Notes under the pieces: model-generated
Databases searched by the model: none
What the model was told of the DNA's origin: nothing
What the model saw: the letters and a program-made list of their open reading frames with translations, nothing else
Shown: in pieces, positions 22,600 through 32,629 of the stretch
Layout: each line of letters begins with the position of its first letter
Numbering within the stretch: the stretch's first letter is position 1
Source: Heligmosomoides polygyrus polygyrus
Taxonomy: Eukaryota > Nematoda > Chromadorea > Rhabditida > Heligmosomidae
NCBI GenBank assembly: GCA_947396885.1
Contig: OX377202.1
Location: 33,595,407 to 33,659,406 of the forward strand
Direction: 5' to 3'
DNA length: 64,000 nt
Translations under genes and position numbers: made by a program

Positions 22600-22680
22600 T
22601 CCGACTTAAAGGATTCCGCCACTTAATCCCTTTTGGGATGCGGCACGCATTCTACTTCTATGGGATGTCATTAGGCGATT
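22600..22680 (-). repeat. 3' fragment of the long tRNA-headed SINE
   Basis: Reads, on minus, the family's 3' portion: GACATCCCATAGAAGTAGAATGCG, then GCATCCCAAAAGGGATTAAG. The same segment occurs in the copies at 34300 and 42930. The rest of 22400-23600 is AT-rich, with a TGTATACG/TGTATATA run near 22690-22735, and holds no recognisable gene. Confidence 0.55.
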
Positions 22681-23459
22681 TTGAATGCGTTGTATGCACA
22701 TGTGTATACGTGTATATACGTGTATATATATTCACAATTACAAAAAAAATTTAATACATATTTATTATGGCAAATCAGCAATTACATAATACACACATAT
22801 AGTATGCATGTAACAAATACAAATCTGATGAGCCATCTATTAAAATGGGAGACATGCTATTAAAGACAAAAAAATGTAATGGCAAAAATCAAATCGATAT
22901 CGATCAAAGTGATGATCAGATCTTCAAAACTTCAAAGCGGGTCTCGAGATGAGTAGAGAAATGAGGTTAAATTTTAAAAAGGCCTAGAATTCGATATAGA
23001 TAAGTAAGACCTAGTAAAGTGAGTGAGAACCGAGCAGTGAGAACAGAGAAGAAAATAAAGCAAAAAGTGAGTATGGCGAAGTGAAGTGGTAAAGCAGCAA
23101 AAATCTACTAGCGGTTAACTACATAACGTGATGTATGAAGAAAAACAAAGGGTGGGTGCTGCGCTTAAGGAAGATCAATTTTAACACAAAATGCAGGTGT
23201 TTTGCTCAACTTTTCACTAAAATTTTTGACCGAACAAGCTTAACTTTTTACTAAACTTTTTGACCGAGGTTTGAACAAAAAAAACGGTATTCAACAAGCA
23301 GTGCTGTTGTGAAGTTTTCGAATTTTATGCCAAAAGGTGTCGCTAAGAATGATTAAAAATGATAATAAACAGTAGTTAAAATTTAACATAGAGCGCATAC
23401 CCTTGTTCAAAAGGAAACATGAAGCACATGAGCCAGAAAAGGAATCAATGTGGAGCGCT

Positions 23460-24330
23460 GACTTCGTCCTCAGTCTAGTCTAAATCGTCGTCGTCCTCAA
23501 TCGAAGTCGTCGTTGTCGTCGTCATCGATATATCGGCGGGAGGATCATCGGGCGTGGAAGCCATGGACCAATTTCACCTTGTGGAAAAAATTTAGTTATT
23601 TTGAATTATCTCGAGAGGAGAAAGAGAAGAGGAAATCTAAGAGTCGAGGACATATTTCCTGATGTCGCAAGTTCCAGGCAACCTACAGCGCACGTTGGAG
23701 CGCTCCTTTTACCAGTTGCCTCCAGCGGCTTAGGGCTTTTTTTGTTGGACAAGCGCTTGTGCCTCTCCTCATCCGTCTCGCCCAATGCGGTCCAATACCT
23801 GTAATAACTTTAAGAAATTAGTCAGTGGCTAGTCAGTAAAGCCGTATAGTAATATAGTATTTATATAACAATCTAAACCAACGGAGTGGGGTGGGCCTTC
23901 AGCATAATGGGCGAGAGGGACAGCCCTTGTGCTCCCAGCCGTATGCCGTCCAGGCAAATTCCTGCAAAAGGAAGGTCAATAGTTGAAGTTGGAGGAACTA
24001 AACTGTATGGAGCTGCCTATGAGGGGTTCCACAATCTGCTCTGGAAGATCCAGCAGTGACGCCTTTACAGAGTGGGTAAGGCGGATAGCGGAACGCTGAA
24101 TCAACTGCGGGGGATCACAGGCCTAGAAAAATATGGTCCTACAGGAAGCTATTCGGAAGGTTATGGTTTATCATGCACGTAGAGGGGGAAGACGAGAGGA
24201 CACTACTAATCATCCTCAGATACTTTCGAAAGAAGTCCACGCAACAGACGATGTGGTCATCTTGCTTGATCCGGCGGTGCGAATCCAGAGTTCGAGTATC
24301 AGAAATCCAATCTCCCAGCGACATTATTTA
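23460..24330 (-). CDS. Candidate exons of an unidentified host gene
   Basis: Several minus-strand pieces look coding. 24004-24122, after acceptor TTTTTCTAG, reads PPQLIQRSAIRL and SLLDLPEQIVEPLIG. 23879-23961, after TTTTGCAG, reads ICLDGIRLGAQGLSLSPIML in one frame. The segment ending at 23798 reads YWTALGETDEERHKRLSNKK. A start-like segment at 24139-24324 reads MSLGDWISDTRTLD. A peptide at 23478-23561 ends in DDDDLD. The phases of the best frames do not all agree, so either a piece is missing or this is a decayed gene. The mix of R-A-I-R and L-P-x-x-I-x-x-P-L recalls leucine-rich/SOCS-type proteins only loosely. Confidence 0.35.
23478..23535. repeat. GTC/GAC trinucleotide-rich tract
   Basis: Imperfect (GTC)n run on plus. 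On minus it encodes short runs of threonine and aspartate. It may be a coding low-complexity tail or a microsatellite. Confidence 0.5.
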
Positions 24331-24549
24331 TAATTGTTTAGTGTTCTTGCTTCTCTTTTATAGTACAGGTCTGGTACCATGCGGCAGCGCTTACAGTGTT
24401 GGAGAAACGTAAAGGTCACTAAGCCGAACTGTGCAGAGATCTGAGAAACCTGTGCAAAGTACGGTGTCTTCTGTTACGGTGCGAAATCAGAACATAAACA
24501 CTAAAACGAACAGAATGAGTGAGCGGGACTTTTAAACACATCTTTATAA

Positions 24550-24714
24550 CCAGGGCTGCATCGCCTCATCTGGAGTTAGACCAAAGATCACATTTACGAA
24601 AATTTACGATTTACGACCCAAAATGTCCTAAATCTTAAATCGTAAAAAATTTGCCAAAAATCGCCGTAAATCGTAAAATCGTAAATCGTAAATCGTAATT
24701 ACGCACACCCCTAT
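24550..24714. repeat. ATCGTAAA minisatellite with a hAT-like end
   Basis: The unit AAATCGTA/AATCGTAA recurs about eight times at 24600-24700, ending in ACGCACACCCCTA. Short subterminal repeats ending in a CACCCCT(A/G) terminus resemble the hAT-like element at 51510-56149. The opposite end is at best CAGGGCTGCA at 24551, a weak match, so the assignment to a transposon is tentative. Confidence 0.4.
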
Positions 24715-25279
24715 CCACACTACTTCAATTGTCCAAAGTTGAAATTTCGTCGTAAGGCCTGTTGTGGCCTGAAAGTAAAATCAGGCACCTGGCGGCTTTG
24801 CTTCTTCGGTCTTCACGGCCAGCGTCCACCATCGCTTCACCTTACAGAGGTCTTGGCTGCGATTCGTAATGATATCGTCGAGTAGACGGTGAACAGTCGC
24901 AGTCGCACGAACACCCGAACCGCGATCGGTTCTGCAACAGAGCATTCTTACTTCAAAAAAGGCACTTTCTCAACGGCGAGAAGGTTTTAGAGTATGCACG
25001 TGTGGATGTGAGAGAGTATCCGCAACGCGGGAGCAGATTGGTGAAAAAGATTCCTGCAAAGCAATGCGTTGCAGTCCATTAAGCCATACCAGGATAGGAA
25101 AGGGCAGATGCGAAGAGTCCATTCTGTAAAAAGGCGTGTCTGAGAGGCAGAGACATTTGTACAACAGGCAACATTCTGCAGGTTTTACAGGTTTATTGCC
25201 CACATAAAGGACAACGAGGTCTAGATCACTGTAGAGCCTGCAAAGACTAGCAGTAATCGCTGAGAAGATAAAGGATAAA

Positions 25280-25350
25280 GGACGGCACTACTCATTCCCT
25301 TTTGGGATGCGTATCTACTTCTACTTCTATGGAATGTCAAAATGTGCGAT
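25280..25350 (-). repeat. 3' fragment of the long tRNA-headed SINE
   Basis: Matches the SINE 3' region in a diverged, partly duplicated form (GACATTCCATAGAAGTAGAAG, then GCATCCCAAAAGGGAATG on minus). The surrounding 24720-25700 holds no recognisable gene; 25500-25600 is a GC-rich GCGCGAGAG-type low-complexity stretch. Confidence 0.45.
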
Positions 25351-25769
25351 TCTACTTCTAAAGGATGTCGTGGAAAGAATCTGAATGTTTGTTTGTCCTA
25401 TATGACGACTTGCGATGACCTGCCCAACAAATTAGTGCTTTATTCTTTCCAGACGAGGAGTCTGATATCCATGCTCCGAGCCCAGAGGAATGGGAGGTTG
25501 TCCCTGACGCGTGCGTCCCTGCGCGAGGCGCGAGAGCACCGAGACCCTGCGCCCGTTAGCGCGCGCCCACGCAGAGACGCAGACAGCACGAGAGCGCGAG
25601 AGACTCGTGACATCTCAAAACTCTCGTGCCAGGTGGGACACAGACCCGCACTCTCTACCTTCCAGACAGCCCATTACGCTATCAGCGCTGTTAACTCGAG
25701 TGAAGCATCCGCCATATCCTCGTTGCAGCGGCCTCTCAACACTATTCCACTATATCAGGATGCTGCATG

Positions 25770-25872
25770 TGACAGCGCTGTTGCTGTAATCCTGTTAGGA
25801 AAGCAGAGTGTGCAGGTACAAGTCCTACATGGCGCGAGAGTTCTGATCGCAACAAACATCATAGCATCTAGC
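25770..25872 (+). repeat. tRNA-derived short repeat
   Basis: GTGCAGGTACAAGTCCTACATGGCGCG is a decayed B-box/T-arm, followed by AGAGTTCTGATCGCAACAAACATC, the family tail. Confidence 0.5.
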
Positions 25873-26577
25873 TTCTATACCAGCTGCTCTAGGCTTGGAA
25901 CAAATGTGTAGGATATCGCTTTGAATAACGTTCTGACTGAGGAAACTCCAATTTACGGCAGCTTTTAAGGAGTACCGGGAGTCTTATACTTGGTCGACAT
26001 ACATATTTCTGACTATGAACACTTTTGTGGGCCTCGCACGCATGAAAAGGGCCTATATGCATCTAATTTATTGTCGCACAGGTGGTGGTCGCGATTACGA
26101 AGAAGGTAGTAGAACGGTACGTCTAATCGGTGACGCGGTCAGCATCTTGCTCGTCTTCATTTTCCGCTTGGGACCGTAACTGAGCCCGGGTCGCGTTATA
26201 ACGGGAGTCATTTTTAACGCAGAGTTCCTCCCAAAACCGCGCTATAACGGGAGCAGCGTCGTATCCGACGCGTCTTGAGCGGAGTTGATTTCTATGCATT
26301 CAAAACCTGCGATAAATAAGGACATGAGGTGCAATCCCTGTCAGGGGGGCCAGTCCCTTTCAATTTTTAAAGTGATGCAACAAGCACGGCAACAAATAAA
26401 TATGTATGAATATGCCTACCTTATAAAATGCTGTCCTTCCAATTCCAAAATCGGCTTCCTAATTTCTTTTCCTAATCAGGGGGGGGGGATAATGGAAACA
26501 CAGTAAGTTAAACAGAAGCCTGGAACAATTACAGTACTCTAAAACCGCAAAAAATGCGCTAAATTAATCTTATTACC

Positions 26578-27464
26578 TTAGTCATTTAGTGGATAGCGTT
26601 TTGCTATTTCTTTCCAAAGCAAATAGAGTTTTGGGTCGCAACCGTGCTGCCATTTCCAAAGTGCTTCGAAAAAGTTGTGATCCCATAGGGGTTCCTTCAG
26701 CCCGTTTTTCATTTTTATGAATCTTTTTAAATGACACCACGTATTTTCGATTAACTGAGTGTGGACACCAGTGGACGGATCCACAAAATTTTCGTTATGG
26801 TTCACAGTATAATGAGTGAAACCAAGATTTTTCAAGTTCCAATAACCTTTCCAGGAGTCGGTATAGATGACTGTACCGGGAAGTACGTGCTTAGTTATAA
26901 TTCCATCCAGAGTAGCGCTATCACGGGTAGGTGTAATTTCTATGAAGACTTCCTTTGAAGTAGTATCTATACCTCCTACTAGCCAACTGTCTCGAACACT
27001 CCTTCCTCTGTTGTATTTCCTCTTCACGATGTATGTCTCGTCGATTTGGACGATTTTACTCGGTCCGCCTATTTTTTTGGGAGTGCCATTGTCGAGGTAG
27101 GATTCGACGATGATATCCCTGAACCATTGGTCCCATTGTGTCATCGCGTTCTTGCCGACCCCGCAATGGTGAGCTCTTTCTTCTAGTTTGCCGAGGTCGT
27201 CCACAAACATCACTGAAGCCAAAAAATGGATTTCCTGGAGCCGGTTAGACGTTCGAAAAAGGTGTCCTTCAGGTAGCCTATTTTATATGGAACCCCAGGC
27301 TTTCGACAACTTCTTCGAAAGCACTCGAATTTCATGCGCACGGTCTGACCAACTCCTCCAGTTTGCCGAGTTATTGAGCGTGGATTAAGACAGCTGGGAC
27401 ACTTCCTGGTTTTCCATAGTAATCCTTTGTCAGCGAGGTAGCCATCGAATTCATCACTCGACAT
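26578..27464 (-). pseudogene. Merlin (IS1016/ISXO2-like) transposase, one frameshift
   Basis: N-terminal piece 27210-27464: a zinc-ribbon-like CPSC plus a later C/C pair. C-terminal piece 26578-27222: DDE core with VQIDETYIVKRKY (first D), VIYTDSWKGYW (second D) and IENTWCHLKRFIK (E). The two overlapping frames need one shift near 27215, within about 300 residues in total. All three catalytic acidic residues are present, so the copy is recently broken. Confidence 0.88.
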
Positions 27465-27651
27465 ACGATCAATCTCCCCCCCCCCCCCCCAGTTGGGAAT
27501 AAGAGCAAAATTCTTCAGTGACTCAAAACTGCGATCAGTAATCTGGAAAAATTCTTTCGATTTCTTTGTTTATTTTATTTTTTATAAAACTATTCGCATT
27601 GTCACATTGATCAAACCCTCCCCCCCCACACATACACATCCGAGACTCATC

Positions 27652-27699
27652 GAGAGTCTACTGACTGCCTTACGCACATAAGGCAGTCAGTAGGCTCTC
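27652..27699. repeat. Short near-perfect hairpin in the Merlin element
   Basis: Arms of 21 nt (27652-27672 and 27679-27699; core CTACTGACTGCCTTA) pair with one mismatch around a 6-nt loop, CGCACA. Confidence 0.7.
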
Positions 27700-27924
27700 T
27701 TCACGTTCTGCCTCCCTCCACTCCTCCCCCCCCCAATACAAAAAATACACAGAGAAAATGAAAAACACGACCGGCTCCGGAGCCATCCAACGGCAGACTA
27801 AGCATGAGGCGCTACGCAGAGCCCGCGCGCGCATCGAGTCACGTGAGCGAGTCGACGGGCTCCCGCACCGGTACGGTAAGGCGGGAATTCAAATGGGTAT
27901 TTCGAGCAAGGGCGCTCCAGCCTC

Positions 27925-28197
27925 TTCATAGTCGGTTCCGAAATAAAATATTTTTATATTTCAGGGATTTCCAAGGGGAAGTACCAGGTAAGTTAAGGGA
28001 TTGAGGTGTTGCATTGCATATTGTATGTATTGATGCGTAGCTACCTCCGGCAACAACGCTGCAGTCCCTTCATAGCCGGTCTGTAGTCCCGTAATGAAAT
28101 CTTTTTATATTTCAGGAATTTCCAAGGGAGGGTACCAGGTAAGTAAAGATATTGATATGTTGCACTGTATGTTGTATGCACAGATGCGTAGTTATTG
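27925..28197 (+). repeat. Tandem duplication with splice-site-flanked mini-exon motif
   Basis: Two diverged copies (about 27925-28050 and 28070-28197) each contain TTTTATATTTCAG, then a 23-nt GA(A/T)TTCCAAGGG...TACCAG core, then GTAAGT. They sit in the non-coding half of the Merlin element, on the strand opposite the transposase. Confidence 0.6.
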
Positions 28198-28450
28198 TTA
28201 ACAATTCACAATGGACTGCCCCCCCCCCTGACAGGGATTGCACCGGACATGAAACACGGGACCATACCTAGTGCCCTTTGCCGAGTTAAATAATGTTGCT
28301 ACATTATTTTATTATGCAAGTCAGACTGTATACGTGAGGTCACAGGTGCCTAATGGGACGGTGGGCTCATTGTTCCGCGTGTTCACCGCGTCCCTCTTCA
28401 CCGTCCTGCGCAGTTTCATGGGTAAACTTGTGTACTCTAATATCTCCGCC

Positions 28451-28768
28451 GTTCACCAATAAAACCTTAGGGATATGTGTAAGCTTTCCCTGTCGGGTGC
28501 CATAAAGATCGACGTAAGCGATAAAGGTGATATTTCGTTGTGCTGCCACAAGAGCTGGATCGAGCGATCACTTGTTTACACCTCCAGGACCCATCGGTCT
28601 ATAGTCGTGTTCACCAGTAAAACCTTAGGGATATATGTAACCTTTCCCTGTCGGGTGCCATAAAGATCGACGTAAGCGATAAAGGTGGTATTTCGTTGTG
28701 CTGCCACAAGAGCTGGATCGAGCGATCACTTGTTTACACCTCCAGGACCCATCGGTCTATAGTCGTTC
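28451..28768 (+). repeat. 158-bp tandem direct repeat, two copies
   Basis: The unit starting GTTCACCAATAAAACC at 28451 repeats at 28609 with very few mismatches and ends GGTCTATAGTCGT. The second copy lies directly before the Penelope-like coding region, so it could belong to that element. Confidence 0.75.
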
Positions 28769-28799
28769 TAGCCCTAAGGAGTTTAGACGACAATACCGT

Positions 28800-30485
28800 A
28801 GACTGAACAGAAAATTGGTAGAAATGGCACGTCCCGGAAATCTACCTGAGGGGTTATAACGAGGTTGCGTTGTGACCTGTTTATGGGCCTGTTCATACTT
28901 CGCTACGAGAGCGACGGCAGAGGCGGGACCGACACGGCGAAGACGATCGATCAGTGCCGAGCCGTTGTCTGGGAAAAATCGGTAGGTATGCTTTGCTTTT
29001 CGCTACTTTCAGTGCCGTCTGTCCCGTCATGGAGTATGAACAGGCCCTATATGTCCGGTGCTCTATACGTTTACAAAGGCGCACAAACTCCCCCCACGGA
29101 GTGCCTCTGCCGGCGATTCCTCAGTGTTCAAAGTCAGGCCCATCATCAGCAATGTTGGTGGTGCCACTGACCGTATTGCTTGGTTTCTCAACCTTGTGTT
29201 AGTGCAGTTACTTCAGCTTACACCGGCTCACCTAATACGAGCTATTTCCTTGAAGAGCTGGGAGAAGCTAGGTTGCAGAAGGAACGCGTGAAGGAGTCGT
29301 CTGACGTAATGGCGCTTTACACTAACCTCTCCATCAAATGTGCATTGGAGGCAGTTCTGGAAATTCTCATTGAACACCACATCAGCATAAACATTTACGG
29401 TCACATGTATGTATCTGTACGGCAAGGTGTAGCTCGTCAATGAGCGTCTGCATTGCAACCAGTTTAGGTGGTCGGATAATGACCACAATCAGATAAGAGA
29501 CCTTGCCATGTGTGACAAAGAATAGCCCCAGTTCTCGCGGTTGCATTTATGTCAAAGGTGAAAGCTTTTGTGCTAGATCGACTGCCCTCCATCTACTGCC
29601 AGTATATTGACGATTGCTTTATCGTCTGTCAAACTCAACTCGAGATGGATACTTGATTTAAGTTACTTAACGGGCAGCCAACGTACATCAAATTTACACA
29701 GAAGAAACCGAAGAACTGGCTCGCATTCCTCAATGGCAGGATGGACCTGCACAATGAGGAATGCGGGCCAGAAGCAGGGGAGCCGGCAAGCAAGAATATC
29801 ATTGTTCACTGCGCATCGGCTCACCCATTCAGTATGAAAAGAGTCGTTGTTCAGAATATGTTCCCTACCGCTCGAGTGGTTGCATCTGAAGCCGCTGAAA
29901 GGGCCTACTCTGTGGATACGGAGCACCACATAACGATTCAGAATGGACATGGTCCCACTGGCAGATCTAGTGGCCAGAGACGACGGCTAAGAACCGCTGA
30001 AAAATCGCAACGAGAACGGTAAAAAGTGACATTGTGTTCATTTTGGACGCTCTGACCGCATTCATAAGTGGCAGCGCTAGGAAGGCTGAGCTGCAACACG
30101 ATGTGAGGAGGGTAGTCGCAGTATCCCCTAACAACCTAAAAAGTAGCTGGTCCGGAACCGTTGGTATGACCATCTATGTACAACACCATCACGTGTAGTT
30201 GGTTCTTTGGGAAGGCTAGCGACGGTCTAACGTCTGGTGTGGTGTACCTGATCAGATGTACGGAGTGCGGAGAGAGTATGTGGGGAAACGTTGGCCCTTG
30301 TGCGTAAGAATCAAGCAGCACTTCGACGGTTGCGCAGGTCCCATGACTCCACTCATTTGGGCGAGCACAGGGTGCGGCGGTACGCGGACAGCTGTTTTGG
30401 GGTGGAGGTCATGCTCCTTGCGTGGAGATTAGATTCCAGCGCGCCGAACTTTCGAGGCGCTGTACATTGCGGATAAGTCCCCACA
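28800..30485 (+). mobile_element. Penelope-like element with GIY-YIG endonuclease, decayed
   Basis: The RT fingers/palm pieces read FTKAHK, VRPIISN (about 29060-29150), SSDVMALYTNLS (about 29295) and YIDDCFIVC (29604-29630), then LAFLNGRMDLHN (29719-29755) and SAHPFSMKRVVVQNMF (29818-29865), all Penelope-type. Downstream, GVVYLIRCTECGE (30237-30275) with a one-base slip before CVRIKQHFDG is a GIY-YIG nuclease. Many frameshifts; a MITE interrupts at 28885-29047. The 3' part, to about 30900, shows no recognisable domain. Confidence 0.82.
28885..29047. mobile_element. 163-bp MITE, Harbinger-like, inside the Penelope-like element
   Basis: Inverted ends GGGCCTGTTCATACT and AGTATGAACAGGCCC are flanked by TAT on both sides (28882-28884 and 29048-29050). 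A 3-bp duplication with a GGG start fits PIF/Harbinger-type MITEs. A similar end, AGTATGGACAGGCCC, lies alone at 2134-2148. Confidence 0.72.
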
Positions 30486-31096
30486 CATCAATAGGAAGGA
30501 CGAGTGCTAAAGAGCTGGCGCCGTACGTCGCTCTCTGCGGGTTTTGACCTCTGGATCATACCCTTTAAGTCCCTTTAGGCGGATGGTCTCAAGGGCTCTA
30601 ACAAAGAAAGGCTCCCAACTCGAGGCGAGCTTCTGCGATGCTATTTTGACAGGATGTAGCACCTGAGTGCAAAGTCCAGAATTACAGTTAGTTTTTGCCG
30701 AACGCTTTTTTAAAGACCTGAAAAGGGGTGTGAAAACGTGTGAGCAAAACTTATAAACCCCTAAGCCACCACAAGAGATCTGCCTCGCTGACGCACTCGG
30801 TATGAGTGCTGCTTCATAGAAGCAAGCCGGTGGATTTTTGAGTTTGAGTCCGTGTATTTTGTTGCTATTACGCTTTTTCATGATAACAGGAGTAGATGTT
30901 AAGCCATAAATGCTTACAACAAACCAAGGTTGTCCATTTGCGCCTTCACATGTGTCAGTTTTTCAACGATACGTATCTGCACCATATCCTTTCTCTGGAA
31001 ATAAAAGGTCTTATTGCTCTTCCCTTTTAGTCAACAGCTATGGTACAAATCTATGAAACAAGTAAAACACAAGTACGTGTCACACCAGCAGAAGCT

Positions 31097-31218
31097 TTCA
31101 AAAGGTAGTGAGGAACAATCTTCTCCCTGGCAAGGAGAGAAAAGATATGGTGCAGATACGCCCTTGCCCCTTGCCCCTGCCTTGCCAGGGAGAAGATTGT
31201 TCATCACTGCCTTTTGAA
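31097..31218. repeat. Long hairpin, 39-bp arms
   Basis: 31097-31135 pairs with 31180-31218 with two mismatches (core AACAATCTTCTCCCTGGC). The loop is 44 nt of C-rich sequence with a TTGCCCC repeat. Flanking 30900-31510 has no recognisable gene. Confidence 0.75.
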
Positions 31219-31519
31219 GGAACATGACCTCCACCCTAAAACAGTGACTACTTCTTCGTTGAACACGAAACACGTGGGTGAAGAGAAGGGTCCTGGGTGA
31301 TCATCGACGTAACCAACTGCTACATCCAAAAAAGCTAGCATATATGAAGACGCAAATAGATAGCATTAGCTTATTGTAAGCTTTGATGCTCTGCTCTATT
31401 GACTCCTGATCATGAGAAAGCGTAATGACAACAAATTGTTATGTGCAAAAGGACGCCGCTGACGCCGTAACACTATCTCGATAACCAAGAACTGACATAC
31501 ATCCACACAATGTAACATG

Positions 31520-31785
31520 AGGTCTTCGTAGACCGGCCTCTCACGAGGGCCTGTCGCTTGCGTTCAAATGTCCGTGTTCGGCTTAGCTCGCAGAAGGGAA
31601 CAGCTTCCAGTGGCACCGCGTGGGGCCTTTGTCATACCATCGCTCACCCCGAGCGACGCCTAATGATATGCTCCCTTATCGATCGGGCGGCGCGATGGAA
31701 TCGATATGAGTGCTTATCGTTAGGCGTCGCTCGGGTAAGCGATGGTATGACAAAGGCCTGGAGGAACGGACGTAGCCACCGAAGA
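31520..31785 (-). mobile_element. 5' fragment of the RTE-like LINE family
   Basis: Minus strand matches the 5' untranslated start of the LINE at 18240 (blocks TGTCCGTTCCTCCA, GGTGCCACTGGAA, TTCTGCGAGC, GCAAGCGACAGGCCC). It is split by the MITE at 31624-31758. It shows the LINE 5' end is reproducible in the family. Confidence 0.65.
31624..31758. mobile_element. 135-bp MITE with TGG duplication
   Basis: Inverted ends of about 46 bp (GGCCTTTGTCATACCATCGCT and its complement) are flanked by TGG at 31621-31623 and 31759-31761. Removing it and one TGG restores continuity with the LINE 5' end at 18241-18280, confirming insertion. Confidence 0.75.
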
Positions 31786-31874
31786 AACTACTCGCCTATT
31801 GCAACATTGTAGTCACGCTCGTTGCAAAATAAATAAGCAGCACTTCTAACTGATATTATTATTTATTATTTAAC

Positions 31875-31980
31875 TTAATACAGTACAACAGAAGGTGGAG
31901 GATTGTCGGGCGGGGACTTGTATTCCAGCTTCCTCGGTTCCACGTGAATTTCGTCAGTTTTGGCAGGGCTCTTCTCAGTC
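31875..31980 (-). CDS. Terminal exon of an unidentified host gene
   Basis: After acceptor GTGTTTCAG the frame TEKSPAKTDEIHVEPRKLEYK then SPPDNPPPSVVLY ends at TAA (31875-31877). AATAAA-type signals follow at once on minus (31855-31870). The exon needs 2 nt carried in, which the micro-exon at 32601-32629 supplies. The product tail is rich in K, E and P and likely disordered. No family recognised. Confidence 0.5.
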
Positions 31981-32600
31981 CTGAAACACCTTCATAAGTG
32001 TTCACTTGTCTTCGCGCCCACGCCGTCAGAAAGCTGTGGTCTCAAGTGCTATCGTAGTATACATTGACTATTGCACGTAGCAGTTGTCGAAAGGACATAT
32101 CCTAACAATGTCATCAGCAGTTGTCTTATCATTGGCACAGTGAAGTCCTTTCTACGGTCGCGACAGGTTCACTGTTGAGCCATGCAGTAGTATAGTAGGA
32201 TATGCCCCTTTCGACTTTCCCAGGCTCTAGACATCATTCATTGATCGGCTGAGCTTCTAGAGGTTCAAAAAATAAGAGGAAGAGGGAGGATGGAAAGTAG
32301 GAAGATTGTCGGCAAGAAGGGATCCATTCGGTCTTGCCAGACGCCTTTAACTTTTACAGTACACTGGCAACTCTTATTATTATGGTAAAATTTTAAATAC
32401 TAAGATGCTGGAAGTTCACAATACATACATACATGTACAATGGAGGAATAACTAAGCTCCGTCACTAACAGAAATTGCTACTTGAAGAGACAGGAAGTTT
32501 CTTTTTGAGCTCATGGGAACGTGGCATGTAGAGGTCAAAAACTTATCCATAGCCGCCATTGTGGCGAAGTCCAAGAAATTCAACCGTAACATTAACGTAC

Positions 32601-32629
32601 AATTTCGGCTGTTTTTTCTTTGATGCTGC
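32601..32629 (-). CDS. 29-nt micro-exon of the same unidentified gene
   Basis: Acceptor CTGGCACAG and donor GTACGT bound GCA GCA TCA AAG and so on, encoding AASKKKQPK with 2 nt left over. It starts in the phase given by the exon at 33576-33680 and ends in the phase needed by 31875-31980. The basic content matches the neighbouring exons. Confidence 0.35.

Larger units (their letters stand above)
26328..28244 (-). mobile_element. Merlin DNA transposon with 8-bp duplication
   Basis: Ends are inverted repeats, GGTGCAATCCCTGTCAGGGG at the left and CCCCTGACAGGGATTGCACC at the right. They are bordered by a perfect 8-bp duplication, ggacatga, at 26320-26327 and 28245-28252. Merlin elements make 8-9 bp duplications and encode IS1016-like transposases, as here. 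The transposase fills the left half; the right half (27465-28244) has poly-C tracts, a hairpin and a duplicated exon-like motif. Confidence 0.92.

Noticed and set aside
24970..25203. Cysteine-rich minus ORF of 77 codons
   Set aside because: No signal peptide pattern, partner exon or recognised domain.
28201..28260. CRISPR-like or other prokaryotic repeat at the poly-C/inverted motif
   Set aside because: It is the right terminal inverted repeat of the Merlin element with an 8-bp duplication.
30507..30881. 124-codon minus ORF after the Penelope-like element
   Set aside because: No recognisable motif, splice context or promoter; treated as non-coding 3' flank.
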